The notes: generated from the letters alone by a model not told the origin. DNA of 64,000 nt from Prevotella sp. (GCA_017442825.1 JAFRYZ010000003.1:62001-126000), one strand, 5' to 3'. Shown: positions 16,288-26,200, counted from the stretch's first letter. Translations and numbers: made by a program.

Positions 16288-17499
16288 ATGATACTCCGCC
16301 ATTTCATATTCTTCATCCTGCTGGTCGTTCTTCCCGACTTCTATATCGACTACCGTTTCCTTCGCCAACGGCAGGACATGCCAGCATGGAAGCGGCTATT
16401 ATGGTGGACACCCTGTTTCCTCATGGCAGCGTTTACTTGTTTTATGGCGGCACAGGATGATTTCATTCCTCGCAACTATTTACTGTTGGAGATTTACATC
16501 GGATTATTGGGAGTTCTCGTCATTCCCAAACTCCTGTTCTCCATCTGTTCGTTGGTGGGATTGCTCTTCAAAAAATGCCGCTGTCGCCGTCAACGTTCTT
16601 CGCAAGAGAAGCGTTTCGAGGTTACATCGTTCCACCTCTCCGAACGTGTTGGTGTAGTGGTGGCATCCATGGGGCTGCTGGCGTTTGTCTATGGTTTCAC
16701 GTTAGGCTTCAATCAGGTGGAAGTAGATCACCAAGACCTTTATTTCACTGACCTGCCACAAACTTTCGACGGCTACCGCATCGTACAGGTTTCCGACCTG
16801 CATGCAGGAACATATAACGGTTGGCGGCGGGCTGTGCTCCACGACCTTGCCGACAGCATCCAAAACCAGCATCCTGACCTCATTTGTTTTACGGGTGACT
16901 TGCAGAACATCCGTCCCGATGAAGTTTTAGAAGTGAAACAAGAATTAAGTCAATGGGGCGATGTCGTCTCCGTCATGGGTAATCACGACTATGGCGAATA
17001 TATCGGTGGAGACGAAAAAGATCGTCAAGCGGTGGAACACCGGATGAAGGAGGTGCAACGTCGGCACCTGGATTGGGTGTTGCTGGACAATTCCAACGTC
17101 AGCATCTCGGATTCTACTGGTCGCTCACGTATCTATATCGCAGGAACAGGGAACGACGGAAAGGCACCATTTCCCAACAAAGCCGACTACAAGAAAGCGC
17201 TGCAAGGCATACCTCAAGGGGCTTTCGTCATCATGCTGCAACACGATCCCTCGGCATGGAAACGCAATATCCTGCCGCAGACAAAGGCACAGCTCACCCT
17301 CAGCGGTCATACTCACGGCGGTCAGTTCTCTCTCTTTGGCTGGCGGCCCACGCAACTGGTACATGGCGAAGACTACGGCTATTATGAACAAGACGGGCAA
17401 AGTCTTTTGGTCAGTGGTGGCGTAGGCGGTGTCGTCCCCTTCCGCTTGGGCATCCCTGGTAGCATCACCGTTATTACTCTACATCGTAAAACCCCATAA
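16288..17499 (+). CDS. Membrane-anchored metallophosphoesterase
   Basis: Calcineurin-like phosphoesterase on a membrane base. The N-terminus carries about four hydrophobic segments (within 1-140), followed by the catalytic domain with the metal motifs in order: SDLHAG, TGDLQN, GNHDYGEY and SGHTHGGQ. This layout resembles YkuE/YaeI-type phosphoesterases that act on lipids or cell-envelope phosphate esters; the substrate is unknown. I start at MILRHFIFF (16288), since the preceding codons are just the heptamer array. It lies between pyrC and plsC in one direction. Confidence 0.85.
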   Translation: MILRHFIFFILLVVLPDFYIDYRFLRQRQDMPAWKRLLWWTPCFLMAAFTCFMAAQDDFIPRNYLLLEIYIGLLGVLVIPKLLFSICSLVGLLFKKCRCRRQRSSQEKRFEVTSFHLSERVGVVVASMGLLAFVYGFTLGFNQVEVDHQDLYFTDLPQTFDGYRIVQVSDLHAGTYNGWRRAVLHDLADSIQNQHPDLICFTGDLQNIRPDEVLEVKQELSQWGDVVSVMGNHDYGEYIGGDEKDRQAVEHRMKEVQRRHLDWVLLDNSNVSISDSTGRSRIYIAGTGNDGKAPFPNKADYKKALQGIPQGAFVIMLQHDPSAWKRNILPQTKAQLTLSGHTHGGQFSLFGWRPTQLVHGEDYGYYEQDGQSLLVSGGVGGVVPFRLGIPGSITVITLHRKTP

Positions 17500-17544
17500 T
17501 CTCTCAACTCTCATCTCTCAACCCTCAACTCTCAACCCTCAACA
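17500..17544. repeat. Second CTCAACY heptamer array
   Basis: About six units of CTCAACT/CTCATCT/CTCAACC directly precede the plsC start codon, occupying the place of the ribosome-binding region. Same unit as at 16186-16287. Confidence 0.75.
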
Positions 17545-18306
17545 ATGACACGCATTCTCTACTGCATCTATCAGCTCATCGTAGCTTTGCCGCTGATACT
17601 CCTCGATTCCATCTTCACTTCTCTGACCACAGTCATCGGCTGTTGGTTGGGCAACGGTCATTTCTGGGGATACTATCCTGGTAAATGGTGGTCACGGTTT
17701 ATCTGCACCATCCTCTTGTTGCCCGTCAAGGTCGAGGGTAGGGAACACCTGAAAAAGGGGCAGTCCTACGTCTTTGTTGCCAACCATCAGGGGGCTTTCG
17801 ACATCTTCCTCATCTATGGTTATCTAGGTCGCAATTTCAAGTGGATGATGAAGAAACAACTGCGCAAGATGCCGTTGGTGGGCATTGCCTGCGAATATGC
17901 CAAACACATCTTCGTTGACAAGAGCGGACCGCGAAAGGTCAAGGAAACTTACGACAAAGCTCGTGAGACTTTGCGCGACGGCATGTCGCTCGTCGTCTTC
18001 CCGGAAGGAGCCCGTACCTTTACCGGTCACATGGGACAGTTTCGGCGTGGAGCCTTCATGCTTGCCGACGAGTTGCAGTTGCCTGTCTGTCCACTCACCA
18101 TTAACGGTTCTTTCCATGTTATGCCACGTATGCGAGATGGTAAGTTCGTCTTCTGGCATCCCTTGCGCCTCACCATTCACGAACCGATACCGCCGAAAGG
18201 CAAAGGCATAGAGTTCGAGAAACAGACGATGGCTGAGGCTTACGAGGTGGTCATGTCAGGTCTCGTTCCTGAATACCAAGGCTTTGTAGAGAACCCCGAC
18301 CAATAG
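17545..18306 (+). CDS. plsC: 1-acyl-sn-glycerol-3-phosphate acyltransferase
   Basis: Adds the second acyl chain in phosphatidic acid synthesis at the inner membrane. It has the acyltransferase motif I NHQGAFD (H81, D86), FPEGAR near 151-156 (motif III), an N-terminal hydrophobic segment at about 8-30, and a family-typical length of 253 residues. It is the third gene in a row after pyrC and the phosphoesterase. Confidence 0.9.
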   Translation: MTRILYCIYQLIVALPLILLDSIFTSLTTVIGCWLGNGHFWGYYPGKWWSRFICTILLLPVKVEGREHLKKGQSYVFVANHQGAFDIFLIYGYLGRNFKWMMKKQLRKMPLVGIACEYAKHIFVDKSGPRKVKETYDKARETLRDGMSLVVFPEGARTFTGHMGQFRRGAFMLADELQLPVCPLTINGSFHVMPRMRDGKFVFWHPLRLTIHEPIPPKGKGIEFEKQTMAEAYEVVMSGLVPEYQGFVENPDQ

Positions 18307-18336
18307 ATTCTCCGTCCTGAATATTCTAATAATTAT

Positions 18337-18367
18337 TTGGCATTTTGCCTACTTAATCGTATATTTG
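18337..18367 (+). promoter_or_regulatory. Promoter before the Dpm1-like glycosyltransferase
   Basis: TTGG at 18337-18340, 19 bases containing CTTAATCG, then TATATTTG at 18360-18367. The spacer end matches those of the tRNA-Arg and mfd promoters. Confidence 0.65.
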
Positions 18368-18398
18368 CATCGTATTTCTTAATTAGTAGCAAAGCTCT

Positions 18399-19148
18399 AT
18401 GAACGCAAGCGATTCGATAGTGATTATCCCGACTTACAATGAGAAGGAAAACATGGAGAAGATTATCCGTGCCGTATTCTCGTTGGAGAAGTGTTTTCAT
18501 ATCCTTGTTATCGACGACGGCAGTCCAGACGGTACGGCACAGATTGTGCATCGGCTGATGGAATCGGAATTTTCCGACCGCCTTTTTATCATCGAGCGAA
18601 GTGGAAAGTTGGGATTGGGAACGGCGTATATCACGGGTTTCAAATGGGCGTTGGAGCACGGCTATGACTACATCTTTGAGATGGATGCCGACTTCTCTCA
18701 CGACCCGAATGACTTGCCGCGCCTGTATAGTGCTTGTGCTGACGAGGGCTATGACGTGGCTATTGGTTCACGCTACGTCAGCGGAGTGAACGTTGTCAAC
18801 TGGCCTATCGGTAGGGTGCTGATGAGTTATTTCGCCTCGAAGTACGTACGCTTAGTAACGGGTTTCAAAGTTCATGATACGACAGCAGGTTTCAAATGCT
18901 ACAAGCGTCGCGTACTGGCAACTATAGAGTTGGACAAGATTCGTTTCAAGGGTTATGCCTTCCAGATAGAAATGAAGTTTACTGCTTATAAGATAGGTTT
19001 CCGCATCAAGGAAGTACCCGTCATCTTCGTGAACCGTCGTGAGGGCGTATCAAAGATGAGCGGAGGTATCTTTGGCGAAGCATTCTTTGGCGTCATGCGC
19101 CTGCGCTGGGATGGTTGGTTCCGCAAGTATCCCAAGATAAATGTATAG
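18399..19148 (+). CDS. Polyprenol monophosphomannose synthase-like GT2 glycosyltransferase
   Basis: Probably moves a sugar from a nucleotide donor to polyprenyl phosphate on the cytoplasmic side of the membrane. The GT2 fold shows IIPTYNEKEN, the donor-binding DDGSPDGT, EMDADFSHDP with the DxD metal site, and GSRYVSG, in the order typical of Dpm1-like enzymes. There is no C-terminal membrane domain; the 249 residues end soon after the FRKYPKINV tail. In Bacteroidetes this gene is often next to pyrC, as here. Confidence 0.88.
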   Translation: MNASDSIVIIPTYNEKENMEKIIRAVFSLEKCFHILVIDDGSPDGTAQIVHRLMESEFSDRLFIIERSGKLGLGTAYITGFKWALEHGYDYIFEMDADFSHDPNDLPRLYSACADEGYDVAIGSRYVSGVNVVNWPIGRVLMSYFASKYVRLVTGFKVHDTTAGFKCYKRRVLATIELDKIRFKGYAFQIEMKFTAYKIGFRIKEVPVIFVNRREGVSKMSGGIFGEAFFGVMRLRWDGWFRKYPKINV

Positions 19149-19635
19149 TCGAATTGTGGCTTCTCTTGAATAATTTTCTGATGCACAGGAGAAAAATTTT
19201 AGAAAATGCTTGGAGGAATAGAAAGAATCGCATAATTTTGCAGCCGTTAATCATCATTCTATCACAAATCAAACAAACATTGTAGCAAAAAGCATGAACA
19301 AAATGACAAAGAAAACAGTCCGAGTTCGAGCGGTTCAATGACGAAGTGAACACTGAGTCTAAGAATCTGCGGGAAGATTGTATCTTGTCGTTTGGTGCAT
19401 GCTTTGAGGCATAGCCTCGAAGAACTTTGGCGTTTGAAAGAGCCAAGGCAAGCCTTCGCTCGTTACTCGCTGAAGCGTTCTTTGACACATTGCTACAAAA
19501 TGTCGATGGTTTTGTGATAGGGTAAAATCCTCAAAAATCCCTATTGATGCTATAGGCTGGTGAATTGTCACTGGTCTATTTCCTCTTGCGCCCGTATCAA
19601 GGGCATTATACCTTTATTATTATTGATGTGAAAGA
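19149..19635. other. 487-bp gap without a convincing gene
   Basis: A promoter-like TAATTTTG lies near 19235-19242, followed by a start-like MNKMTKKTV at 19294 that stops after 15 codons, then sequence with short stems (GAGGCATAGCCTC at about 19408-19420) and no sustained frame. It reads like decayed coding DNA at the left edge of the AAA+ patch. Confidence 0.5.
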
Positions 19636-21282
19636 ATGATGATGATTATGCGAAAAACAAACAGACTGATCAATGATTTCAAGAACCAGTCAACCCATAC
19701 TATTTGGAAATTTCTTGACGCTATGGCGGTTAACTATACCGTCTTTTCTACTCACCTAAAGGGTTTTGCACCCTTTTTAACCGATTACGATGTTTATCTA
19801 TACTGTAACGACACCAACATGGTGATAGTTTGCCTCGACTGTTGCGGACATACCGAAGAACAAGTCTATTCGGAGTCAGAGACCATCAGTTCCATGCTCT
19901 TCGACGAAACCTTCGAACCTCGAGAGAGCATGGTATGGAAGTTGGAAAAGACCATCCAATTAGCACAGGCGCGAATACAGGAAACGGATTCCGATATCCA
20001 AGTTTACGGAGCCCTGCTGACAGAGGCAGAGATTCTCAATGCCTACAAACTACACGAGATGTGGGATGCGAATCATATCATGGTGATTGATGAACTCAAA
20101 CGTATGAAATACAAGCAGATTCGTACCAACAACGATGATGATTTGTCTTGTAAAGCCTATGTGGATGTGGTAACAGACAGTTCACGCTGTCAGGAGTATG
20201 TTGACATATCGTTGTCAAAGGAACCCATTTCGACAGAAAGTATTCAGTCGGAGACTCAGGATGACGATTTTGAAAAAATGCTCAATGATTTTATCAATGG
20301 TGGATTTGACAAAACATCTGACAGCGAGTCGGATGAAAAACAAGCAGACAACGACTCAGATGACACCATTATCCAGGATGAAGAGATTGAACAGAACAAC
20401 AACGTCAGTGTGAAGGTTGAAATCCTTCGACCTATGGCTCTTCCTCGCAAAGAACTCAATAAGCTGGTGGGGTGTGCCGACATCAAACGGCGGCTGGACG
20501 AGTTGGTGGCTCTGACGCGTTATAACAAGATGCGGCATGATTTGTTCCCCGACAGCAAAGCACACAAAGTGTCGCTACACAGCGTTTTCCTTGGACGCCC
20601 GGGAACAGGCAAGACTACCGTCTGCAAAATATTCGGTTCGCTACTGCACCAGGTAGGTGCTCTGTCAAAGGGTCACGTGGTGGTTTGCGACCGTAGTACT
20701 TTCATCGGCACACTATGGGGTGACGAAGAACGCTCCGTTCGTCGTGTGCTGGAGATTGCCAAAGGGGGTGTGCTGATGATAGACGAAGCCTATCTCTTGG
20801 ATGGAAAGAACGATAATGACCCCGGCAAACTGGTGATTCCGCAGCTGATGAACATTCTTGCCGACGAGACACAGCGCGATATAGCTGTTGTGCTCTGTGG
20901 CTATAAGGCACCCATGATGAAACTGCTGGAGAGCAACCCGGGTTTGTTGTCTCGATTTCCTAACAGGTTTGAATTTGCTGATTTTACTGTCGAAGAATTG
21001 CTGGAGATAACCCGACGAAGAGTGAATGACTACCAATACAAATTTACCGCTAAAGCGTGGGAAAAATACAGCACATTATTGGCTCAGGCGTATAAGATGC
21101 GTGATCTGGAAACATGGGGAAATGCCCGTTTCGTTGCTAATCAAATAGAGCGGATTTATATCCAGCATGCTACTCGCTGTATCAAGCAGCAGCCTAAAGA
21201 CAAGTACGATTTGTTAAAACTAACTCCAGAAGACATCTTGCCCATTGAGATTCCCCGTCAGAGAACGAAAATAGGATTTTAA
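19636..21282 (+). CDS. CbbX/SpoVK-like AAA+ ATPase with an unrecognised N-terminal domain
   Basis: Residues 265-530 form one AAA+ module: Walker A GRPGTGKT at 320-327, Walker B VLMIDEAY at 379-386, a sensor region DIAVVLCGYK near 415-424, and an arginine-finger region LLSRFPNRFEF at 437-447. This is the CbxX/CfqX/EccA class, whose members remodel partner proteins. The first 200 residues are unrecognised. Residues 200-255 are a very acidic linker (SESDEKQADNDSDD). It is followed after six bases by a gene of unknown function and is flanked by decayed sequence, so the pair looks acquired. The start could also be the M at 19648. Confidence 0.8.
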   Translation: MMMIMRKTNRLINDFKNQSTHTIWKFLDAMAVNYTVFSTHLKGFAPFLTDYDVYLYCNDTNMVIVCLDCCGHTEEQVYSESETISSMLFDETFEPRESMVWKLEKTIQLAQARIQETDSDIQVYGALLTEAEILNAYKLHEMWDANHIMVIDELKRMKYKQIRTNNDDDLSCKAYVDVVTDSSRCQEYVDISLSKEPISTESIQSETQDDDFEKMLNDFINGGFDKTSDSESDEKQADNDSDDTIIQDEEIEQNNNVSVKVEILRPMALPRKELNKLVGCADIKRRLDELVALTRYNKMRHDLFPDSKAHKVSLHSVFLGRPGTGKTTVCKIFGSLLHQVGALSKGHVVVCDRSTFIGTLWGDEERSVRRVLEIAKGGVLMIDEAYLLDGKNDNDPGKLVIPQLMNILADETQRDIAVVLCGYKAPMMKLLESNPGLLSRFPNRFEFADFTVEELLEITRRRVNDYQYKFTAKAWEKYSTLLAQAYKMRDLETWGNARFVANQIERIYIQHATRCIKQQPKDKYDLLKLTPEDILPIEIPRQRTKIGF

Positions 21283-21288
21283 TAACTA

Positions 21289-21993
21289 ATGATGATGAAA
21301 AGAAGTAATCGACAAAGACCCTTCGCTCGTCGAAGGGTTTCTTATAGGGTATGCAGATGCCTGCCCAGTGGTGTTGTCACCCATCTTGAAGCGCGGTTGC
21401 TCAAGGAAATAGTGAGCCGTGAGATTCATCCCATCCGATGTGCGGCAAGTTGCAAGCGCAAATATTTGAAAGGCATGAGACTTGGCGACCTCTGTGCTGA
21501 GACGGGGCATTTCGGATGGGCAAGAAGGATATGGCTGTTCACGTCAGGACTTATTGAATGGAAGGATTACATGGATTGGCGTTACGTGCATTTTGATAAC
21601 AATCGGGTAAGGCTGAGGGATGTTATTTCTGAAGCAGAATGTGAATCGTTAGAGCGTCGATGCAGTCAGCTATGGAGAGCACTTGGTCATCCCGAATACG
21701 ACTGGTGGAATGACAAAGTAGAATACTTGACTAGCAAATACAATGGTACCACTTATGATTTTCTGTACTCCGAAAAGTTCAGTGAATACTACGATAAACC
21801 GATAGGGAAATGGGAAGAGGATATGGAAAAAGCCGAAGCTGAACAGGAAACCCGACAGATTTTCCGAGACGGTCAAGGCGACGATCTGCCTCCTTGTTCC
21901 CAAGACTTTACTGAATATTGGCATGACGGTCCTCATGCAGAGGACTTCTCCTTTCTTACCTACAAGCATGGTCAGCAGCAGAAATACTGTTGA
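21289..21993 (+). CDS. Unknown protein paired with the AAA+ ATPase
   Basis: The 234-residue product is not recognised. The N-terminus is very basic (RSNRQRPFARRRVSYRVCRC), the middle is rich in aromatic residues (WARRIWLF, YDWWNDKVEYL), and the C-terminus is acidic. No signal peptide or membrane segment is seen. Its start is six bases after the AAA+ stop, and a terminator overlaps its end, so the two form a short operon; it may be the substrate or adaptor of the ATPase. Confidence 0.6.
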   Translation: MMMKRSNRQRPFARRRVSYRVCRCLPSGVVTHLEARLLKEIVSREIHPIRCAASCKRKYLKGMRLGDLCAETGHFGWARRIWLFTSGLIEWKDYMDWRYVHFDNNRVRLRDVISEAECESLERRCSQLWRALGHPEYDWWNDKVEYLTSKYNGTTYDFLYSEKFSEYYDKPIGKWEEDMEKAEAEQETRQIFRDGQGDDLPPCSQDFTEYWHDGPHAEDFSFLTYKHGQQQKYC

Positions 21994-22007
21994 CCATGCT
22001 TTTTTTA
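21966..22007 (+). terminator. Rho-independent terminator of the AAA+ operon
   Basis: GCATGGTCA at 21966-21974 pairs with TGACCATGC at 21991-21999, followed by a T run at 22000-22006. The left arm and loop lie within the last codons of the preceding gene. Confidence 0.8.
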
Positions 22008-22078
22008 TCGGAATAATTCCAAATATAGTTTGATGACATACAAAATAAAATCGAATAGTGCCTCTCCTACAGCTTGTG

Positions 22079-22360
22079 TCACAGTCCCAAATAATCGAAG
22101 AACCGTTGCGGCGAGTAGTTCATAATCAGTTCGTCAGGGAAGTCGGTCTCCTCCAAGAGAGGATATATCCTGTTGTAGTCGGCAATCTGGAAGGAAATAT
22201 GGGCATCGCTGCCGAGGATAGTCGGAACTTCATATTTCTTACATAGGCGCAGAATCTCCAAGTTATTGTCACGTGCCTCAGTCTTCTTCCGTTCTGGTGC
22301 CAGCGAGTGGTTGTTGATTTCCAACTGCGTATGTGCGTCAAGAAGAATTTCCTGCCTCAT
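22079..22360 (-). pseudogene. C-terminal remnant of a PHP-domain phosphoesterase (YcdX-like)
   Basis: The 93 residues match the last part of YcdX-type PHP phosphatases: LEINNHSL, ARDNNLEILRLCKKY, the metal-binding GSDAHISFQIADY, and a MNYSPQRFFDYLG end. The N-terminal two thirds with the other metal-binding histidines are missing, and there is no proper start context. The break lies at about 22340-22360, beside the AAA+ patch, so that insertion or a linked deletion probably destroyed it. Confidence 0.75.
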
Positions 22361-22414
22361 ATTATCCTAAGTCAAGTTAACTCTATATTGTTTGCAACAA
22401 GAGTGAATTCCTCC

Positions 22415-22867
22415 CTACCACGCCCAGTCTTCCTCTTCGCCGTCGTAGTTCAGTTCGCCCTGCCATCCGTGACGGCGGCAGACTTGTTCTATTTGCTGCT
22501 GCTGTTCAGGCGTGATCAGGCGGTCGCCGCGTCGCATCTCGAAATAATAGGTACGCTTGAACAGGCGGATGAGAGCCTGACGAATGTTGTTTTCCATATA
22601 CCCAGGCATGTCGTGGTAAAAATGCATCATGCCTTTCTTTTTCACCACACGAACATTTGGACGGAACATCGCACATTCTGCCGTCTGCACGCTTGCGTGC
22701 AGGGGGTTGATGCTGGTGTGTGCCCATGGTTCACTGCTGGCATGTTGTCCTACGAGATAGCGCAGACAACGGTCGCGCAGGGGGCAGCGATCCAGGAAAC
22801 ATATCAGATAGTGGTTCGCCTTCTCGCGCAAGACATCAGCTTCTCTTTGCTCATTGCTTTTTTTCAT
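22415..22867 (-). CDS. DUF6078-family protein
   Basis: The 150-residue product (from MKKSNEQREADV) contains a cysteine motif LDRCPLRDRCLRYLVGQHA near 25-45 and AECAMFRPN near 65, typical of a Bacteroidales-only family of unknown function. The upstream frame to 22945 is not used, because it lies within the promoter cassette. Its promoter is inside the 175-bp dispersed repeat (TTGG, 19 bases, TAACTTTG at 22897-22904), with the start about 30 bases after the -7 box. Confidence 0.65.
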   Translation of the reverse strand: MKKSNEQREADVLREKANHYLICFLDRCPLRDRCLRYLVGQHASSEPWAHTSINPLHASVQTAECAMFRPNVRVVKKKGMMHFYHDMPGYMENNIRQALIRLFKRTYYFEMRRGDRLITPEQQQQIEQVCRRHGWQGELNYDGEEEDWAW

Positions 22868-22882
22868 ATATGAATTGTATGA

Positions 22883-23057
22883 TATTGTTATGACTGCAAA
22901 GTTACAAAAACAACATAAAAGTACCAAGAAAAATTCATTAAACATCAGTACGAAGGCTTCGTACTGGCAGTTTTTGTGCTTAAAACTGCCAGTTTGTAAT
23001 GTTCGTACTAGCAGTTCGAACGTTTCGAACTGATGCGAACTCGCTACAATTGGTCTA
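22883..23057 (-). repeat. 175-bp dispersed multi-hairpin promoter cassette, copy 1
   Basis: This segment on the minus strand matches 52686-52860 on the plus strand over 175 bases without gaps, with about nine differences, all in the first 65 bases. It contains three hairpins: AGTTCGAA/TTCGAACT, ACTGGCAGTTTT/AAAACTGCCAGT and CAGTACGAA/TTCGTACTG. These are followed by TTGG, 19 bases and TAACTTTG. The identical end of both copies is the promoter itself, so the unit moves or is copied as a promoter with upstream structures. Confidence 0.85.
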
Positions 23058-23136
23058 AGATTATCCCGAACTGGCGTATCATATTGACTTCATCGCTACA
23101 CTTTTTTTTGACTGACGTCGAAGGTACTCATGCTTG

Positions 23137-23195
23137 AAAGTACAAAACAAAAGCAAGTTTTCGTTTTGTACTTTGCTCGCTTAATCGTACCTTTG
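23137..23195 (+). promoter_or_regulatory. mfd promoter with overlapping inverted repeat
   Basis: AAAGTACAAAAC (23137-23148) and GTTTTGTACTTT (23163-23174) form a perfect 12-bp inverted repeat. The -33 TTTG (23165-23168) lies in the right arm; after 19 bases comes TACCTTTG (23188-23195). The palindrome covering the -33 box may be an operator. The mfd start is at 23205, so the leader is very short. Confidence 0.65.
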
Positions 23196-23204
23196 CCGAT
23201 GTAA

Positions 23205-26200
23205 ATGGACATCAAAGCGTTGACGAAACAATATGCAGCATTGCCGCAGACGGCAGCCATGTTGCATGAGATGGGAAAAAAGTCGGTTCAGACGATTTTC
23301 CTCGATGGTTTATTGGCTTCATCGTCGCCATTGTTCTTTGGCGGGATGGCTGAGCGGATGAAGAAAAACCGTACAGCAAGGGGCGCAACCTTTCTCTTTG
23401 TGTTGAACGATGCCGACGAGGCAGGATATTTCTACCACGATCTGGAAGCTCTTCTTCAAGAGGAGGTTTCTGTCCTGTTCTTTCCTTCAAGCTACCGCAG
23501 GGCGGTGAAGTACGGCCAGCGCGATGCCGCAAACGAGATTTTGCGCACAGAGGTGATGGCGGCATTAGCGGGGAGAACGGAGAGAACGGGGGATGCCGAA
23601 GAGAGTTCTACTTGTGAAAAACAGGGGAATGGTGCTATGCCACTCTTTATCGTTTCTTACCCAGAGGCATTGGCAGAACTGGTGGTTTCCAAGAAGGTTA
23701 TCGATGACAGGATGATTAACCTCAGTGTTGGACAGACCGCAGATATAGTGGCGATAGAGAAGAGGTTGCGTGAATATGGCTTTCAGGAAACCGACTATGT
23801 CTATGAACCTGGACAGTTTGCTGTTCGTGGCAGCATTCTCGACATCTATTCCTTCAGTCACGAGTTGCCCTATCGTATAGATTTCTTCGGTGACGAGATA
23901 GAGACCATCCGTACGTTTGAGGTGGAGAGTCAGTTGTCGCACGAGATGAAGACCGACGTTTCCATCGTACCGGAACTGACAGGAACGGACACAGAAAAGA
24001 TTCCCTTTCTGCATTTTCTGCCCGACGACAGTGTGCTGGTAATGAAGGACTATGCTTTTGTTCGCGATACGATTGGCAATATCTACGACGCTGGTTTTTC
24101 GGAACAGGCAAAGACTGAGCGATTGGCTGGTGCCACTGAGGTGGAACAAGCTGAAATAGAACGTGAGATGCGGCGCGAAAGTCAGTTGCTGATGGCAACC
24201 CAGTTTGATAAGGATGCGCTACGTTTCAAGCATGTGATGCTTTCAAAACGTGTTGACCAACCCCATGAGCAATCAAAGAGTGTGCGCATAGCATTTCAAG
24301 TGTCGCCACAGCCGCTTTTCCACAAGAATTTTGATTTGCTGGTACAGATACTGAAAGACTATCGACAGCAGGGATACACGTTGTATATCCTGGCAGACAG
24401 CATGAAGCAGCAACAACGACTGCACGACATCTTAATGGAACGGGAGCCTGAGCCGTGGGAGGGTGCAGAAAGCGAAAACAACATTTTCGTTCCTGTCAGT
24501 AAAACACTACACGAGGGGTTTGTTGAGCATGAACTCAAAGCGTGTTTCTTTACCGACCATCAAATCTTCGACCGTTTCCATAAGTTCAACCTGAAGTCCG
24601 AACATGCACGGGCAGGAAAGATGGCGCTGACGCTGAAAGAACTCCAGGAGATGGAACCTGGCGATTTCATCGTGCATGTGGATTTCGGTATCGGAAAGTT
24701 CGCAGGATTGGTGCGTGTCCCCAAGGAACAGGGTGAAGGCTACCAGGAGAAAATACGCCTCATTTATCAGCGTGGCGATATTGTGGATGTCAGCATCCAC
24801 TCGCTCTATAAAATCTCCAAATACCGCAGTAATAACGGTGACAAGGAACCACGACTTTCTACGCTCGGCACAGGGGCATGGGAGCGCATGAAGGAGAAAA
24901 CCAAGGCGCGCATGAAGGATATTGCGCGCGACTTGATACGCCTTTATGCCAAGCGGCAGAAGGAGAAAGGGTTTGCCTACAGCCCTGATACGTTCATGCA
25001 GCAGGAATTGGAGGCTTCGTTCCTCTATGAAGATACGCCCGACCAGATGAAAGCCACGTTGGAGGTGAAAACGGATATGGAGAGTTCCCGCCCTATGGAC
25101 CGCCTCGTCTGTGGCGATGTGGGTTTCGGAAAAACAGAAGTTGCCGTAAGGGCTGCCTTCAAAGCTGCCTGCGACTCGAAGCAGGTGGCGGTGCTCGTTC
25201 CTACAACGGTGCTGGCATTCCAGCATTTCCAAACTTTCCGTGACCGCCTGCGTCGTCTCCCTGTGCGGGTTGATTACTTGTCGAGGGCTCGCTCGACGAA
25301 GCAGACTCGCCAGATATTGGAAGACCTTGAAGCGGGTCGTATCGACATCCTGATAGGTACACATAAACTCATAGGGAAGACGGTGAAGTGGAAAGACTTG
25401 GGATTGTTGATAGTTGACGAGGAACAGAAGTTTGGTGTGTCGGTGAAAGAGAAACTCCGCCAGTTGAAGACCAATGTAGATACGCTCACCATGTCGGCAA
25501 CTCCCATACCGCGCACCCTGCAGTTCTCACTGATGGGGGCACGCGACATGAGCATCATGCGCACTCCGCCTCCCAACCGCTATCCCATACAGACGGAATT
25601 GGCACGATTCGGCAGTGAGGTCATTGCTGATGCCATCAACTTTGAGATGTCGCGCAACGGTCAGGTCTTCTTTGTCAACGATAACATCAAGGGACTGGAC
25701 CATATTGCCAATGTCATCAGGAAATACATACCCGATTGCCGCATAGCCATCGGTCACGGGCAGATGAAGCCTGAACAGTTGGAGGAGATTGTCATGGGCT
25801 TTATTAACCATGACTATGATGTATTGCTTTCGACTACTATCGTGGAAAATGGGATAGACATACCCAATGCCAATACTATCATTATCAACGATGCACATCG
25901 TTTCGGACTTTCTGACCTTCACCAGATGCGTGGACGTGTGGGGCGTAGCAACCGTAAGGCTTTCTGCTATTTGTTGTCACCCCCCTTGTCGGTGCTCAGT
26001 GCCGATGCCCGTCGTCGCTTGGAGGCTTTGGAAACTTTCTCCGACCTCGGCAGTGGTTTTGCCCTTGCCGTCCAAGACCTTGACATTCGTGGTGCTGGCA
26101 ACTTGCTCGGTGCAGAGCAGAGCGGATTTATGGAAGACTTGGGTTACGAAACCTATCTGAAGATACTGAAAGAGGCTATGGCGGAGTTGAGGAATGAACA

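Noticed and set aside
22868..22945. N-terminal extension MFNEFFLVLL of the DUF6078 gene
   Set aside because: The extension is encoded by the promoter cassette, which contains the -7 box; the same false start appears at cassette copy 2 at 52798.
24507..25364. 285-codon frame opposite mfd
   Set aside because: Antisense shadow; mfd is intact with all motifs.
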